DNA of 64,000 nucleotides from Sphingomonas sp. Leaf22 (GCF_001421715.1 NZ_LMKP01000009.1:17527-81526); one strand, 5' to 3'. Counted from the first letter of the stretch, positions 21,284 through 29,972 are shown. Numbers and translations: made by a program. The notes: generated by a model from the letters alone, not told the origin.

Positions 21284-24073
21284 ATGGCGACGACTGCCAC
21301 GCTGGATCTGTCGATCTGGCGGAACGACGACGTGTACGAATATCCGCTGCGCGTCATCGGTCCAGATCTGACCGGCGTCGGCATGCGTGCGCAGATCCGG
21401 CTCGAGCGTGACACTCCCGGTAATCCTGCGGTCGCGCTCGATCTGGTGACGGTGGCGAATGCCGAAGGCATCCGCTTGGCCGGGGTCGACTTCGTCGATG
21501 GCCGCTTCATCAATGACGTCCGTCTGCGGCTGAACAAGGCCACCCGGATCGGCCTGCCGTACCAGGGCGAAATCGGCGACGCAGCAACGATGCAATGGGT
21601 CCTGGCAATCGGCGGCCGGACGCGTATCGTCGGCCGGGTTTTCGTGCTTGCACACGCACTCGACAGCAATGACGCACCCGCGCAGAGGGCCGTAGCGTTC
21701 GGCGCGCAGGAAGCGCGCATGCCCTCGCAGGGATCAACGCTGACGATCGCGGGCGACGACGTCACGACGCTGGTGATCGACGGGGCTGACCTGATCGGGT
21801 CGATCGTTGACCAGGCGACCGCAGATGCCGCAACCGCAGCCGAAGCCGCCGCCGTCACGACGGCCGCGGTCCCGCCGATCCTGCGGACCACCATCTCGTC
21901 GCGTACCGCGCTGCTGTCCCGTGAACCGGTCGCAAACGACTTCCTCGCCGGCAATTTCTCTGGCCTGACGGCCACAGCGCGCGGCTCGCAGATCGCCGGC
22001 CTCAACGGTATCGAAACGTGGCTGTCGACCCGCGTCGCCAATGCGTCGGCGGTGCGGATCGCCCTCTACAGCCGTCCGCTATCGGGCGCCGCGAATGATG
22101 GGGCTGGCCTGCCCGGTGATACGCTGCACTTCGCCGAGACCCGGCCGCTGCCGGCGGACTTCGCGCGCGACGGCACCGCGAACCACATCGTCCTCGACTT
22201 CGTCAACGGCGTGGCCGTCGACCCGACGCGTCTGTACCTGCTGCTGGTCACGATGCTGGCCGGGGATAATCCGACCACCTTCGCTTTCCTCCAAGGCAAG
22301 GGCGTCACCAGTGGCGACCCCGGCTTCCCACAGGCTAACGGCTATTTCCGTGACGGCTCCGGGCCGTGGTCGAACTTCGCGTCCGGCGGGACGGCGGCGG
22401 TGCGCTGGCTGGCGGCGGATCGGCGTGGCCTGACGGTGTCGGACGCGGATATCCTGTCGCTCGGCAAGCAAGCCCGCCGCATCACAGTCGGCGCGCCGGA
22501 GGGCATGGTCAGCGCGACGACCGGTGCGACGGCGGCGGGCATCTGGTGGAATGAATGGCCGCTGGTTCAGGGTGGGTTGGTCACCCGCCTCTATGCGCAG
22601 GCGACCCGTGCGGGCTGGATCACCTTCCATGTCGGTGAGCGCGGCGCAGACGGCGCGATCACGGCACGGCGATCGGCAGCGGTCTATGCCACCGGTGCCG
22701 GCGCAGTCTCGTTCGACGCAGGTGGTGACTTCGACGCCTTCCCTGCCGAGGCGGGCTGGCTGATCGGGATCGAGCAGGCGCTGAATGTCGTGGCGTTCAG
22801 CGGCGTCGGTAACTGCTGGCTGGGTTCCACCTATTACCGCGGCATCACGATCGCGATGGGTGCCGAGGTGTCGGTGTCGTCACTGCCCGTTGCGCCGATC
22901 GACACGAAGCGCCGACGTTCGCTGCTGTGGCGCGAGACGATCGATAGCGCACTGCCGCCGCGCGGGTTCGATGTTGATCCCGCCATCGTCTACGCAGTGA
23001 CCGGTCTCAGCATCGGCAGCAGCGTGCCCCGGGGCTGGGCGACGCGGGTCTATACCCATCGTTATGTCCGGACTGACACCCGCGTCACCCGTATCTGGAT
23101 CGACGTAACGGCGGCCGGGACGCGGCTTGCCGTCCTGACCGGCGCGCCCGCGAACGCGCAATTCCTCGACGCGCGCAATTCGAACAGCGCAGTCGAGATC
23201 GACGGGGTCGCCAATCGGCTGCGGATCAAGGCGAGGGCAGGTATTGGCGATGGGTCTGATGGCGATCCCGGCGATACTGCATCGGTGGAACTCGGCTTCG
23301 CGATTACGTCCGGCCGCAGCTACCTGCTGGAATGGTCGCTCGACGGCACGGTGCATTCAGCTGTCCTGACCGACCTGACGACCAGCGCGCGCAGCCCGGT
23401 GCTGACGTCCGGCGATCCGTCGTTTGCGGGGGTCGATACGGCCGAAGGGTTCCAGAACGGGGCGCTGGGCTTCGCTTTCGTCGCCGGCACTGCGCGCATC
23501 AAGGCGATCGAGGTGCTGCACGATGGTCCGTCGCCGCAAGCGGTGGTGATCGGCGACAGCATCACGAAGCAGGTCTACATGACTCGTGCCCAAGGCTGGC
23601 CCGGTCGCCTGCAAGCCGAGGACGTGACGGTCCTGCGCTCGGCGCAGCCCGGCGGTACCTCGCTGGGCGCCCTGTTCGCGGCGTGGAGCGAGGTCGTGGC
23701 ATCACGTCCGCGGGTCGTGGTGATCGCGGTCGGCGTCAACGACGTGCTGCTGAACGTGCCCATCGCCGATGCGCGATGGAATATTCGCAGCATGATCGAT
23801 CTGGCGCGGCGTGTGGGTGCCCGGATCGTCCTGACGCGACTGCATCCGGTGCCGGGCAAAGATGTGGCGGCGTTCAATGTCATGATCGACGCGCTGGCGG
23901 CAGGACAGAGCGATATATCCGTCTGGCGCTGGGACCGGGCACTGACGGTCAACGGCGACGGCACGACCCCGAACAGCGCGCTGCTGACCGGGGACAGTCT
24001 CCATCCCAATGTTGCTGGTGCCGGTGCACAGTATCTGCGGCTGATCGGCGATACGCCTGCGGTGCTCGACTGA
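21284..24073 (+). CDS. Tail spike with C-terminal SGNH/GDSL esterase
   Basis: A 929-aa protein; ATG at 21284 has GGAG at 21273-21276. Residues 1-140 form a β domain (LDLSIWRNDDVYEYPLRVIG) of the kind found in baseplate-attached fibres. A short Ala-rich helix (about 175-200) then leads to long β-rich modules. Residues about 750-929 are an SGNH hydrolase: block I Ser759 in VIGDSITK, block III Asn819 in AVGVNDVLL, and block V Asp904-x-x-His907 in GDSLHPN. It would deacetylate or de-esterify host capsule or O-antigen during adsorption. The substrate is unknown. Confidence 0.82.
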   Translation: MATTATLDLSIWRNDDVYEYPLRVIGPDLTGVGMRAQIRLERDTPGNPAVALDLVTVANAEGIRLAGVDFVDGRFINDVRLRLNKATRIGLPYQGEIGDAATMQWVLAIGGRTRIVGRVFVLAHALDSNDAPAQRAVAFGAQEARMPSQGSTLTIAGDDVTTLVIDGADLIGSIVDQATADAATAAEAAAVTTAAVPPILRTTISSRTALLSREPVANDFLAGNFSGLTATARGSQIAGLNGIETWLSTRVANASAVRIALYSRPLSGAANDGAGLPGDTLHFAETRPLPADFARDGTANHIVLDFVNGVAVDPTRLYLLLVTMLAGDNPTTFAFLQGKGVTSGDPGFPQANGYFRDGSGPWSNFASGGTAAVRWLAADRRGLTVSDADILSLGKQARRITVGAPEGMVSATTGATAAGIWWNEWPLVQGGLVTRLYAQATRAGWITFHVGERGADGAITARRSAAVYATGAGAVSFDAGGDFDAFPAEAGWLIGIEQALNVVAFSGVGNCWLGSTYYRGITIAMGAEVSVSSLPVAPIDTKRRRSLLWRETIDSALPPRGFDVDPAIVYAVTGLSIGSSVPRGWATRVYTHRYVRTDTRVTRIWIDVTAAGTRLAVLTGAPANAQFLDARNSNSAVEIDGVANRLRIKARAGIGDGSDGDPGDTASVELGFAITSGRSYLLEWSLDGTVHSAVLTDLTTSARSPVLTSGDPSFAGVDTAEGFQNGALGFAFVAGTARIKAIEVLHDGPSPQAVVIGDSITKQVYMTRAQGWPGRLQAEDVTVLRSAQPGGTSLGALFAAWSEVVASRPRVVVIAVGVNDVLLNVPIADARWNIRSMIDLARRVGARIVLTRLHPVPGKDVAAFNVMIDALAAGQSDISVWRWDRALTVNGDGTTPNSALLTGDSLHPNVAGAGAQYLRLIGDTPAVLD

Positions 24074-24096
24074 CCAAGCTCGAAAGGACTGCCGTT

Positions 24097-24138
24097 ATGA
24101 CACCGCCTTTCCGGGCGCGCTGGTGCGCGTCCCTGTGA
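24097..24138 (+). CDS. 13-codon leader minigene coupled to a membrane protein gene
   Basis: ATG at 24097 has AAAGGA at 24083-24088 with an 8-base spacer and runs 13 codons to TGA at 24136-24138. That stop overlaps the GTG start at 24135 of the next gene. The only good ribosome site here belongs to this minigene, so the membrane protein may be made by translational coupling. The peptide contains Trp-Cys and two Arg residues. A sequencing or real frameshift that split one gene is the alternative. Confidence 0.4.
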   Translation: MTPPFRARWCASL

Positions 24139-24623
24139 CCCCGCTCGGGCACGTCGCCAGCGTCGTGGCAATCTGGGCGATGATGCTGTTCGGCATCCGC
24201 TTCGCCGTGGCGGCAATCCACTGGCTGTTGCCGGTCGTGCGATCAGTCTATCGGCTGGCTCGTGCGACCAAAGACGATGCGCGCTTCTGCCGGAAGCAGT
24301 TCGTCCATTCGATCGACCAGCTGCATCTAGACCTGAACCGGGCGATCACAACCCCGTGGAGCGGCACACTGCTGTTCGCCGGCTCGATCCTGATCGGGTT
24401 CGGCTTCGCGGCTGGCTGCACTGGCGACGTGATGAAGCTGCTGACGAAATCGCCCGCATCGTGGGAAGCCTTCGACGTGGTCACCGACTGCCTCGCTGCG
24501 GTCATGTCGATTACCGGCATGGCGTTCATTCATGCTGCCACGTCGCAACGGCGGACCGCGAGCTTCCTCGTATCGGGGGCGCTGATCTTCAGCGGCCTCG
24601 GGATTGGGCTGGTGACGCTGTGA
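24135..24623 (+). CDS. Phage membrane protein at the head of the lysis cassette
   Basis: A 162-aa protein; GTG at 24135 overlaps the minigene stop, and GTG at 24123 is an alternative. It has an N-terminal membrane segment (HVASVVAIWAMMLFGIRFAV), a charged cytoplasmic stretch (about residues 45-75, ATKDDARFCRKQFVHSI), then probable segments near 78-95, 115-137 and 142-160. Multi-span proteins directly before a holin gene often act as holin partners or antiholins, but no family is recognised. The stop overlaps the next GTG by four bases. Confidence 0.65.
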   Translation: MTPLGHVASVVAIWAMMLFGIRFAVAAIHWLLPVVRSVYRLARATKDDARFCRKQFVHSIDQLHLDLNRAITTPWSGTLLFAGSILIGFGFAAGCTGDVMKLLTKSPASWEAFDVVTDCLAAVMSITGMAFIHAATSQRRTASFLVSGALIFSGLGIGLVTL

Positions 24624-24922
24624 ACGAGTGGAAGGCGTATCTGCTGGCCGCGTTCGCTGTCTTCGCCGGGCAGGTGCTGCGGGTCGGGCAAAAGATCGAG
24701 GCGGGCAAGCCCGTCACGTGGCGTGACCTGTTCGTCATGTGCTCGCTTCTGCCGGCGTTCGGCTCGATCGCGGGTGCCGCCGCCATCCATTTCCACTGGC
24801 CGGTCTGGTCCGTGCTGGTCGCGGGCATCAGCGCCGGCTGGATGGGCTTCGCGACGATGCGGTTCGTGCTGGTGCTGGCTCGGCAGGTCGCCGCGCAGAT
24901 GACGGGCGCGAAGCCCGAATAG
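24620..24922 (+). CDS. Phage holin (LydA-like)
   Basis: A 100-aa protein starting at GTG. Three hydrophobic segments are visible: an N-terminal YLLAAFAVFAGQVLRVG, LFVMCSLLPAFGSIAGAAAI in the middle, and VLVAGISAGWMGFATMRFVL near the end, with a polar C-terminus. The size and the KIEAGKPVTWRDLF loop fit LydA-type holins. It would form membrane lesions that release the endolysin encoded next. Confidence 0.75.
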   Translation: MNEWKAYLLAAFAVFAGQVLRVGQKIEAGKPVTWRDLFVMCSLLPAFGSIAGAAAIHFHWPVWSVLVAGISAGWMGFATMRFVLVLARQVAAQMTGAKPE

Positions 24923-24928
24923 CCACCC

Positions 24929-24943
24929 CCGCCCGTCGGGCGG
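24929..24943 (+). repeat. Small GC hairpin before the endolysin gene
   Basis: CCGCCC at 24929-24934 pairs with GGGCGG at 24938-24943 around gtc, 15 bp upstream of the AAAGGA site for the endolysin. It may tune endolysin translation; no more can be said. Confidence 0.3.
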
Positions 24944-24963
24944 CATCTCCGAAAGGAACAGAA

Positions 24964-25449
24964 ATGGCAATCCTACTGGGCCAGCGGTCGCTGGCGCGGC
25001 TCGCTGGCGTGCATCCCGATCTGGTCCGCGTTGTGAAGCGCGCCGCAGCGATGGCGGACGCGCGAGACGACTTCACCGTGCTGGAAGGCGTGCGCACGAA
25101 AGAGCAGTGCTACGTAAATTACGGCAAGGGCCGGACCGAGGCGGAGTGCAAGGCTGCCAAGGTGCCGGTGAACTATGCCGCGCCGCGCGCCGGCAAGGTG
25201 ACGTGGCTCGGCAATCCGCTGGCGTCGAAGCATTATCCGCGTCCGGACGGCTACAGCCATGCCGTCGACCTCGCGCCGTTCCCGATCGACTGGAACGACC
25301 TGAAGCGGTTCGACCGGGTCGCCGCGTTGATGCTCGATGCCGCGAAGGCGGAAGGTGTGGCGATCCGCTGGGGTGCGGACTGGGATCGCGACGGCAAGCC
25401 GCGCGAGCGTGGCGAGACCGACAGCCCGCATTTTGAGCTCGACCGGTGA
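24964..25449 (+). CDS. Endolysin, M15 family L-Ala-D-Glu-type peptidase
   Basis: A 161-aa protein, the usual length for stand-alone M15 endolysins such as that of phage T5. The zinc site is visible: His and Asp in YSHAVDLAPFPI and the last His in TDSPHFELDR. VLEGVRTKEQCYVNYGKGRT is the conserved substrate-side segment. AAGA-type spacing to the GAAAGGA ribosome site is good. No signal peptide, so it depends on the holin. It cuts peptidoglycan stem peptides. The stop overlaps the next start. Confidence 0.92.
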   Translation: MAILLGQRSLARLAGVHPDLVRVVKRAAAMADARDDFTVLEGVRTKEQCYVNYGKGRTEAECKAAKVPVNYAAPRAGKVTWLGNPLASKHYPRPDGYSHAVDLAPFPIDWNDLKRFDRVAALMLDAAKAEGVAIRWGADWDRDGKPRERGETDSPHFELDR

Positions 25450-25643
25450 TGGCTTGGGCTGTCATTTACCTACTGGTCGCAGCCGCCGTGGTTCTGTGGC
25501 TGCAGAGCGATCGGTCGGCTGACGGACCATTCGCGGCCGTCATCGTGATCGCGATGTGCTGGCCGCTGGCGCTGGCCTTCGTCCTGTTCATGGTCGCCGT
25601 CTCGCTGCTGATCGCGCTGTGGCACCGCGTGGGGTGCAGGTGA
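25449..25643 (+). CDS. Small two-span membrane protein in the lysis cassette
   Basis: A 64-aa protein that is almost entirely two hydrophobic segments (AVIYLLVAAAVVLWL and AAVIVIAMCWPLALAFVLFMV) joined by a short polar loop QSDRSADGP. It overlaps the endolysin stop at its start and the Rz start at its end (TGATG on both sides). Size and place suggest a second holin or an antiholin. GTG at 25446 is an alternative start. Confidence 0.7.
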   Translation: MAWAVIYLLVAAAVVLWLQSDRSADGPFAAVIVIAMCWPLALAFVLFMVAVSLLIALWHRVGCR

Positions 25644-26083
25644 TGGCCGAGGCGCTCGCCCTGTTCCGCCGCGTCTGGTGGCTGGTGCCGATTGCGGCTC
25701 TCGCCGCCGGCTGGCTCTGGACCGATCGAAAGCTCGCCGATGTCCGGGTCACGCTGGCCAATGAACGGACCGTCCGCGCGCAGGATCTGGCCGACGCCAA
25801 CGCGGCCAAACTGAAGGCCGAACGCGATGCGGCAGATCATGCCGCCGCCGCGGCGCTGACCTTCGCCGATCGGTTGGCCAATCGGCAGCCGATCATACTC
25901 GAAAGCACGAACACCGCGAGGGAATATGCCCAGACTGATGCTGGTCGCGTGCGCTGTCGCTCTGCTGACCGGGTGCAAGCAATCGATCTGCTCGACGCCC
26001 GCCTTGCCGACGCTGCCGCCGCCCCCGGTCACCGCGACCGAACCGTGCCGACCGACGCCGCAGCACCGGCAAGCGGACGGTAG
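25643..26083 (+). CDS. Rz-like i-spanin
   Basis: A 146-aa protein with one N-terminal membrane anchor (WWLVPIAALAAGWLW) followed by a periplasmic coiled coil (DLADANAAKLKAERDAADHA) and a polar C-terminus. This is the Rz layout. The Rz1 gene is embedded in another frame in its second half, as in lambda. Together they fuse inner and outer membranes as the final lysis step. Confidence 0.85.
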   Translation: MAEALALFRRVWWLVPIAALAAGWLWTDRKLADVRVTLANERTVRAQDLADANAAKLKAERDAADHAAAAALTFADRLANRQPIILESTNTAREYAQTDAGRVRCRSADRVQAIDLLDARLADAAAAPGHRDRTVPTDAAAPASGR

Positions 26084-26186
26084 CGCGAGCGCCGCCGACG
26101 ACGACGCCACCATTCGCGAAGGGCGGTTCGATCTGGCCGCCTGCGACGACAAACGCCGCCTCGCGATCGACGCGTGGCCTCGCTGA
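25926..26186 (+). CDS. Rz1-like o-spanin lipoprotein, nested in Rz
   Basis: An 86-aa protein. The signal peptide MPRLMLVACAVALLTGC ends in a lipobox LTGC with Cys17 as the lipidated residue, and the mature part begins with a Pro-rich stretch (PALPTLPPPP), the hallmark of Rz1. It starts inside Rz in another frame and extends 103 bases beyond it. It would sit in the outer membrane and contact the C-terminus of Rz. Confidence 0.85.
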   Translation: MPRLMLVACAVALLTGCKQSICSTPALPTLPPPPVTATEPCRPTPQHRQADGSASAADDDATIREGRFDLAACDDKRRLAIDAWPR

Positions 26187-26203
26187 CCCCGACGGAGACA
26201 GTT

Positions 26204-28099
26204 ATGAAAAAGGTCCTCTTCTTCCCGCCCGCGCACGTGTCTCCGCAGCCGATCCTGCTCGACATGCCGGATACGGCTGCGGATGCGCTGGTGGCGGCCG
26301 GCGCTGGCGCGTTCCCGATCCAGATGCCGACCGGCCAAGTGTCCGTGATCCCGGCGCCGACTCCGGCCCCCACTCCGACGCCGGGGCCGACGCTGCCCAA
26401 CGCCTATCTCATGATCGCGCGCGGCCAGAGCAATACGGTCGGTCGCGGCACGATCAACTCGACGCTCGACACCGAGCAGACGAATATCCGCCAATTCTGC
26501 GATATCCCTTCGCGGACATCGACCTATCGCACGATCCGCACCAGCGCCTTGCCGCTGTACCACCCGGAGAACCGCGTCGGCGACAACAATCTTTCGCCCG
26601 TCAATTACGCGGCAAAGATCCTTGCAGCCACGCTACCCGCTGGCGATATCGTGCTGATCGTCCCGACCGCATGGGGCGGCACATCACTCCTCAACGCAGA
26701 CTCAAACAGCGCGCCCAATGCCCCGCAATGGAGTGTCGGTCGCTCGCTGCATGAAAATTCGATCGCGCAGGCGAACGCGGCGGTGGCTGCGGCAACCGCA
26801 GCAGGTTTCACGCCTGTCGTGCATTCGATCATTGACGTGCAGGGTGAAGCGGATAACCGCGACACCACCCCCACCGATTACGCCACCGCGCTAACGGCAG
26901 CGATCAATGACATGCGCACCCGCATCACCGGCGGCTCCGGGGCGCGGTTGATCCTTGGCGGCTTCCTGCCGGAGAAGCTGGCTGTTCTCCCCACGCTCCA
27001 AGGCATTGAGGACGCGCGGAAAAGCGTGGCCGCGACGATCGGCAATGGAGTCTTCGTCCGTGGCGCGAGCAGCTATGTCTTGGCCGATGGTCTGGACGTA
27101 CATTTCGACGCCGCTGGCACTCGCATCAATGGTCGCAATATGGGCGCGGCTGTGGCGCAAATCGCCATTACCCCGACCGTGACTTTCCGCAGCGATTTGA
27201 CGGTCGCAGAAGGCACCGGCACGACCACAAATATAGCGGTGCCTGTCAGCCGCTCGACCTATTCTGGCGCGGCATCCATTCCCATCACGCTGACGCTCGG
27301 CACGATGACCGCCGACGATTTTCCCGGCGGGGCTGTGCCGACTGGTCTTGCTGCTAATTTCGCGGATGGATCGGACGCGACGACCGTCACGCTCACGATC
27401 AATGCCGACAGCGCCGTCGAGAGCACAGAGACTTCCACGCTCACCCTTAATCCGGGACCGGGCTATGCCGTTGGGGTCAAAGGTAGCGCGACCGTCACTG
27501 TCACTAACGACGATGCAGGCGGCACCCCGCCAGCTACTTATCTCAACGCGACTTTTGATGCTGCGGATGGGACTGCGCTGACCGCTTACACGTCGGAAAG
27601 CGGTCATAGGTTCGTTGGCGGCAGCTACACCATTAGCAATAGTGAGACTTACACAAATAGTAGCGGCGAAACGTTGAGCACTTGCGATTGGGTGTCGCCT
27701 ACAGGTGCATACGGTGTCCGTGCCGGGTTCCGCTATTTGACCTCTACCGCTTCGCAGCAAATCCGCTGGCGGGTGCAAGATGCCAACAATTTCTATTTTG
27801 CCGGCATTGATAACAGTACGAACACATGGGGCCTCTACAAGCGTCTGAATGGTACGTTGACCCGCATCGGGACGCAGGTTCAGCCCGCCACCCCCTTAGC
27901 AGCCGGTGATCTTGCCACGCTCGAAATCCGGCATGCCGCCGATGGCACCATTACCGCCAGCGTCAACGGCGCGTCCATCATGACCGAGCCGGTCATTGAT
28001 AATAGCTTCGCGTCCGGCTCGGTCGGGCTTCGTCAGAACAACGCTATGACGTCAACCACTGGCAAGCACATCACTGATCTTCAGACGTTCGCGCTGTGA
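26204..28099 (+). CDS. Second tail spike: SASA-type esterase with Calx-beta and LamG-like domains
   Basis: A 631-aa protein; ATG has GGAG at 26193-26196. After a short N-terminal domain and a Pro-rich linker (PAPTPAPTPTPGP) comes a sialate O-acetylesterase-like domain (about residues 65-310): nucleophile Ser76 in ARGQSNTVGRG, oxyanion-type DVQGEADN, and Asp298-x-His300 in LDVHFDAAG. Residues about 323-440 match a Calx-beta repeat (LTVAEGTGTTTNIAVPVSR and VTVTNDD). The remaining 180 residues look like a laminin-G/concanavalin-type binding domain (NFYFAGIDNSTNTW). No signal peptide. It probably acts on a different sugar ester than the SGNH spike. The last third is lower in GC than neighbours. 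Confidence 0.78.
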   Translation: MKKVLFFPPAHVSPQPILLDMPDTAADALVAAGAGAFPIQMPTGQVSVIPAPTPAPTPTPGPTLPNAYLMIARGQSNTVGRGTINSTLDTEQTNIRQFCDIPSRTSTYRTIRTSALPLYHPENRVGDNNLSPVNYAAKILAATLPAGDIVLIVPTAWGGTSLLNADSNSAPNAPQWSVGRSLHENSIAQANAAVAAATAAGFTPVVHSIIDVQGEADNRDTTPTDYATALTAAINDMRTRITGGSGARLILGGFLPEKLAVLPTLQGIEDARKSVAATIGNGVFVRGASSYVLADGLDVHFDAAGTRINGRNMGAAVAQIAITPTVTFRSDLTVAEGTGTTTNIAVPVSRSTYSGAASIPITLTLGTMTADDFPGGAVPTGLAANFADGSDATTVTLTINADSAVESTETSTLTLNPGPGYAVGVKGSATVTVTNDDAGGTPPATYLNATFDAADGTALTAYTSESGHRFVGGSYTISNSETYTNSSGETLSTCDWVSPTGAYGVRAGFRYLTSTASQQIRWRVQDANNFYFAGIDNSTNTWGLYKRLNGTLTRIGTQVQPATPLAAGDLATLEIRHAADGTITASVNGASIMTEPVIDNSFASGSVGLRQNNAMTSTTGKHITDLQTFAL

Positions 28100-28115
28100 C
28101 CAATGGCGGGGGCCT

Positions 28116-28247
28116 CTACAGCGGCACTCGCCACGCACTCTCGCCTTCTGGGCGGGGGTGCGTGAAGGCCCATGCTGACGCGGCAAGGATGGCAAACCCC
28201 AACGCGACCAGAATTACGCGCCAGATGCGCTCGTTTTTCGTCGACAT
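28116..28247 (-). CDS. Possible 43-aa single-span membrane peptide
   Basis: A short minus-strand gene with a basic N-terminus (MSTKNERIWR), one hydrophobic segment (VILVALGFAILAASAWAF) and a polar tail. The composition and topology are those of a real small membrane protein, while the overlapping plus-strand frame is Arg-rich and unconvincing. The ribosome site is weak (GGGGG nine bases upstream). It faces the tail-spike gene convergently. It might be a lysogeny-expressed gene; unproven. Confidence 0.4.
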   Translation of the reverse strand: MSTKNERIWRVILVALGFAILAASAWAFTHPRPEGESAWRVPL

Positions 28248-28488
28248 TGATACCCCCGTTCGAGGTCGGACAGCCCGTCGCCCCGTTCGCGAAAGAGTCG
28301 CCGATTCAAAACGCATAATCAACCGCTTGCATCCGAAATGGCGCCAGTCATGACCACCATCATTGCAAAGCGCGGCAGGACCGTAGCAGCGAGATGGGGC
28401 CGCTCCACCAAGTAGTACGAATGCCCGCATCCTAGATGCTGCATCGGTGACGCAAGGCCGTCGCCGCCCCTCCCCCGGAGATACTCCA

Positions 28489-29622
28489 ATGATGAAATTC
28501 GCCTTCCCGGCGCGGCTGCTTGCCGCGTTGTCAATGGCTGCTGCCCTAGCGGCAGCGGTCATCACGCCGGCCGCTGCCCAGACCGGCACCGGCAGCATCG
28601 TCACCAGCCCGACCAAGATCCCGGACAGCAACAACGACGGAATGATCAAGCTTGATGGCTGGGCGCTGAAGGTCACACCGAAGCTGCCCCGGAAGACGAC
28701 GGTCTATGGCCCGTGCGAGCAAACCGCCGCCGGATATACCTACCGGGTCCGCCAAGCGTGCCCGGAAGTCACGACAGAGCCTCCGGTGATCGTCGAGCCG
28801 CCAGTCGTCGTGGAACCACCTGTCGTCGTAACACCCGCGCCGGAGCCAGCCTTCAAAGTGGTGCCGATGGGTGCCGAGCGGTACATCGTCGGGAAGGATA
28901 TGGTGTTCGGCCTGAACGAGTGGGGCGGCATCGGCACGCTGTATAACGCCCCGCCCGGCGTGCAGAGCGCCAAGTCGTATGGCTTCCTGCGCGTCGGAAT
29001 CTATCGCCCTTCGACCAACATCGAGGCAAGCCTGAACGGCCGCGCGATCGAGGGCTTTAACATCGGCTACACGATCGCTGGCGCGCGCGTTACGTACAGC
29101 AACCAGAAGCTGACCGGCTATTATCAGATGCCGGGGAAGTTCGACGACCGCGCCCGGTGGAGCGGGGCCACGCCGACGGGGCTTGCGATCGTACAGGACG
29201 TCGAACTGGTCGACAGCCATCTGCGCTTCACGGTCAAGATGACGAACACCACCGCCCAGACAATGCGCGGCCTGCGGTACATGCGGACCGCAGACTTCGA
29301 CACGAACGGCCTCGACAACCGCTATACGGCGGCAAACAGCTTCTCGACGAACAACTCCATCCCGGCGCGCGGCACGGTACTGGCGGGCCTCCGCGGCATG
29401 GGCACAGGCACGACGGCCTTCCTGTCCTCGCCAACGGTAGGCGCGGTTGCGAGCTTCTACGGATTCGTCAATCTCGATCCGTTTGCAGTGGCCGCCTACG
29501 ACAACCCCCAGCCGGTCGGAACCGCGAAGACGAGCGATGTCACCAGCAACGTGACGATCGCAGTGGGCGATCTCGCGCCAAACGCTTCGGCAACGGTGCT
29601 GATCGACATCGGCTTGGAATGA
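28489..29622 (+). CDS. Exported phage protein with Pro-Val stalk, unknown function
   Basis: A 377-aa protein; ATG at 28489 (or 28492) follows GGAG at 28477-28480. A signal peptide (LLAALSMAAALAAAVITPAAA) ends near residue 31. A small domain with two cysteines (YGPCEQTAAGYTYRVRQAC) is followed by a stalk of three EPPV-V units. The last 240 residues are β-rich (GFLRVGIYRPSTNIEASLNG, FTVKMTNTTAQTMRGLRYM). It has its own upstream region and a strong hairpin downstream, so it looks independently expressed, possibly from the prophage. No family is recognised; surface modification or superinfection exclusion are guesses. Confidence 0.65.
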   Translation: MMKFAFPARLLAALSMAAALAAAVITPAAAQTGTGSIVTSPTKIPDSNNDGMIKLDGWALKVTPKLPRKTTVYGPCEQTAAGYTYRVRQACPEVTTEPPVIVEPPVVVEPPVVVTPAPEPAFKVVPMGAERYIVGKDMVFGLNEWGGIGTLYNAPPGVQSAKSYGFLRVGIYRPSTNIEASLNGRAIEGFNIGYTIAGARVTYSNQKLTGYYQMPGKFDDRARWSGATPTGLAIVQDVELVDSHLRFTVKMTNTTAQTMRGLRYMRTADFDTNGLDNRYTAANSFSTNNSIPARGTVLAGLRGMGTGTTAFLSSPTVGAVASFYGFVNLDPFAVAAYDNPQPVGTAKTSDVTSNVTIAVGDLAPNASATVLIDIGLE

Positions 29623-29625
29623 CCT

Positions 29626-29656
29626 GAGGGGCTGCCGTCACGTGCGGCAGCCCCTC
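29626..29656 (+). terminator. Strong hairpin after the exported-protein gene
   Basis: GAGGGGCTGCCG at 29626-29637 pairs perfectly over 12 bp with CGGCAGCCCCTC at 29645-29656, loop tcacgtg. It begins four bases after the stop codon. There is no T run after it, so it is a terminator-like or transcript-end structure. Confidence 0.65.
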
Positions 29657-29720
29657 CCGCTTCTGCTCAAGCGCCACATTGAATCCTTGCGCTGGCGTTC
29701 CCTTTCCGTTCCATGGGGTC

Positions 29721-29972
29721 ATGGGGCGGAATGATCGAATCGTTATCGACCTGGCGCTCGCCATCCTCGACGAGCAGCACGCCAAGGCGAGGGCGGGGAA
29801 GCGTCAGACGCACGAGGTCCGCCTTGCCCTGCATGTTTTGCGTCCGTGCGTGCCGCGTGACTGGCTGGTGTCGTTCTGGGAGGCCTGCGGGCTAGAAGAC
29901 GGCATTCACAGGCAGCAAGACATGACGCGAACGCTGAATGGGATCAGGCTTCGCGTGAAGGTTGACGACTGA
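29721..29972 (+). CDS. Small phage protein of unknown function
   Basis: An 83-aa polar protein. ATG at 29721 is preferred to the upstream TTG at 29679. It is predicted helical: RIVIDLALAILDEQHAKAR, TRALHVLRPC-like helix (VRLALHVLRPCVPRDWLVSF) and DMTRTLNGIRLRVKVDD at the end. No domain is recognised. It lies between two hairpins and so may be a single-gene unit in the accessory region. Confidence 0.5.
   Translation: MGRNDRIVIDLALAILDEQHAKARAGKRQTHEVRLALHVLRPCVPRDWLVSFWEACGLEDGIHRQQDMTRTLNGIRLRVKVDD

Noticed and set aside
28096..28353. Plus-strand 85-codon frame after the second spike
   Set aside because: Arg-rich, no ribosome site of its own; the opposite strand gives a better small membrane peptide.
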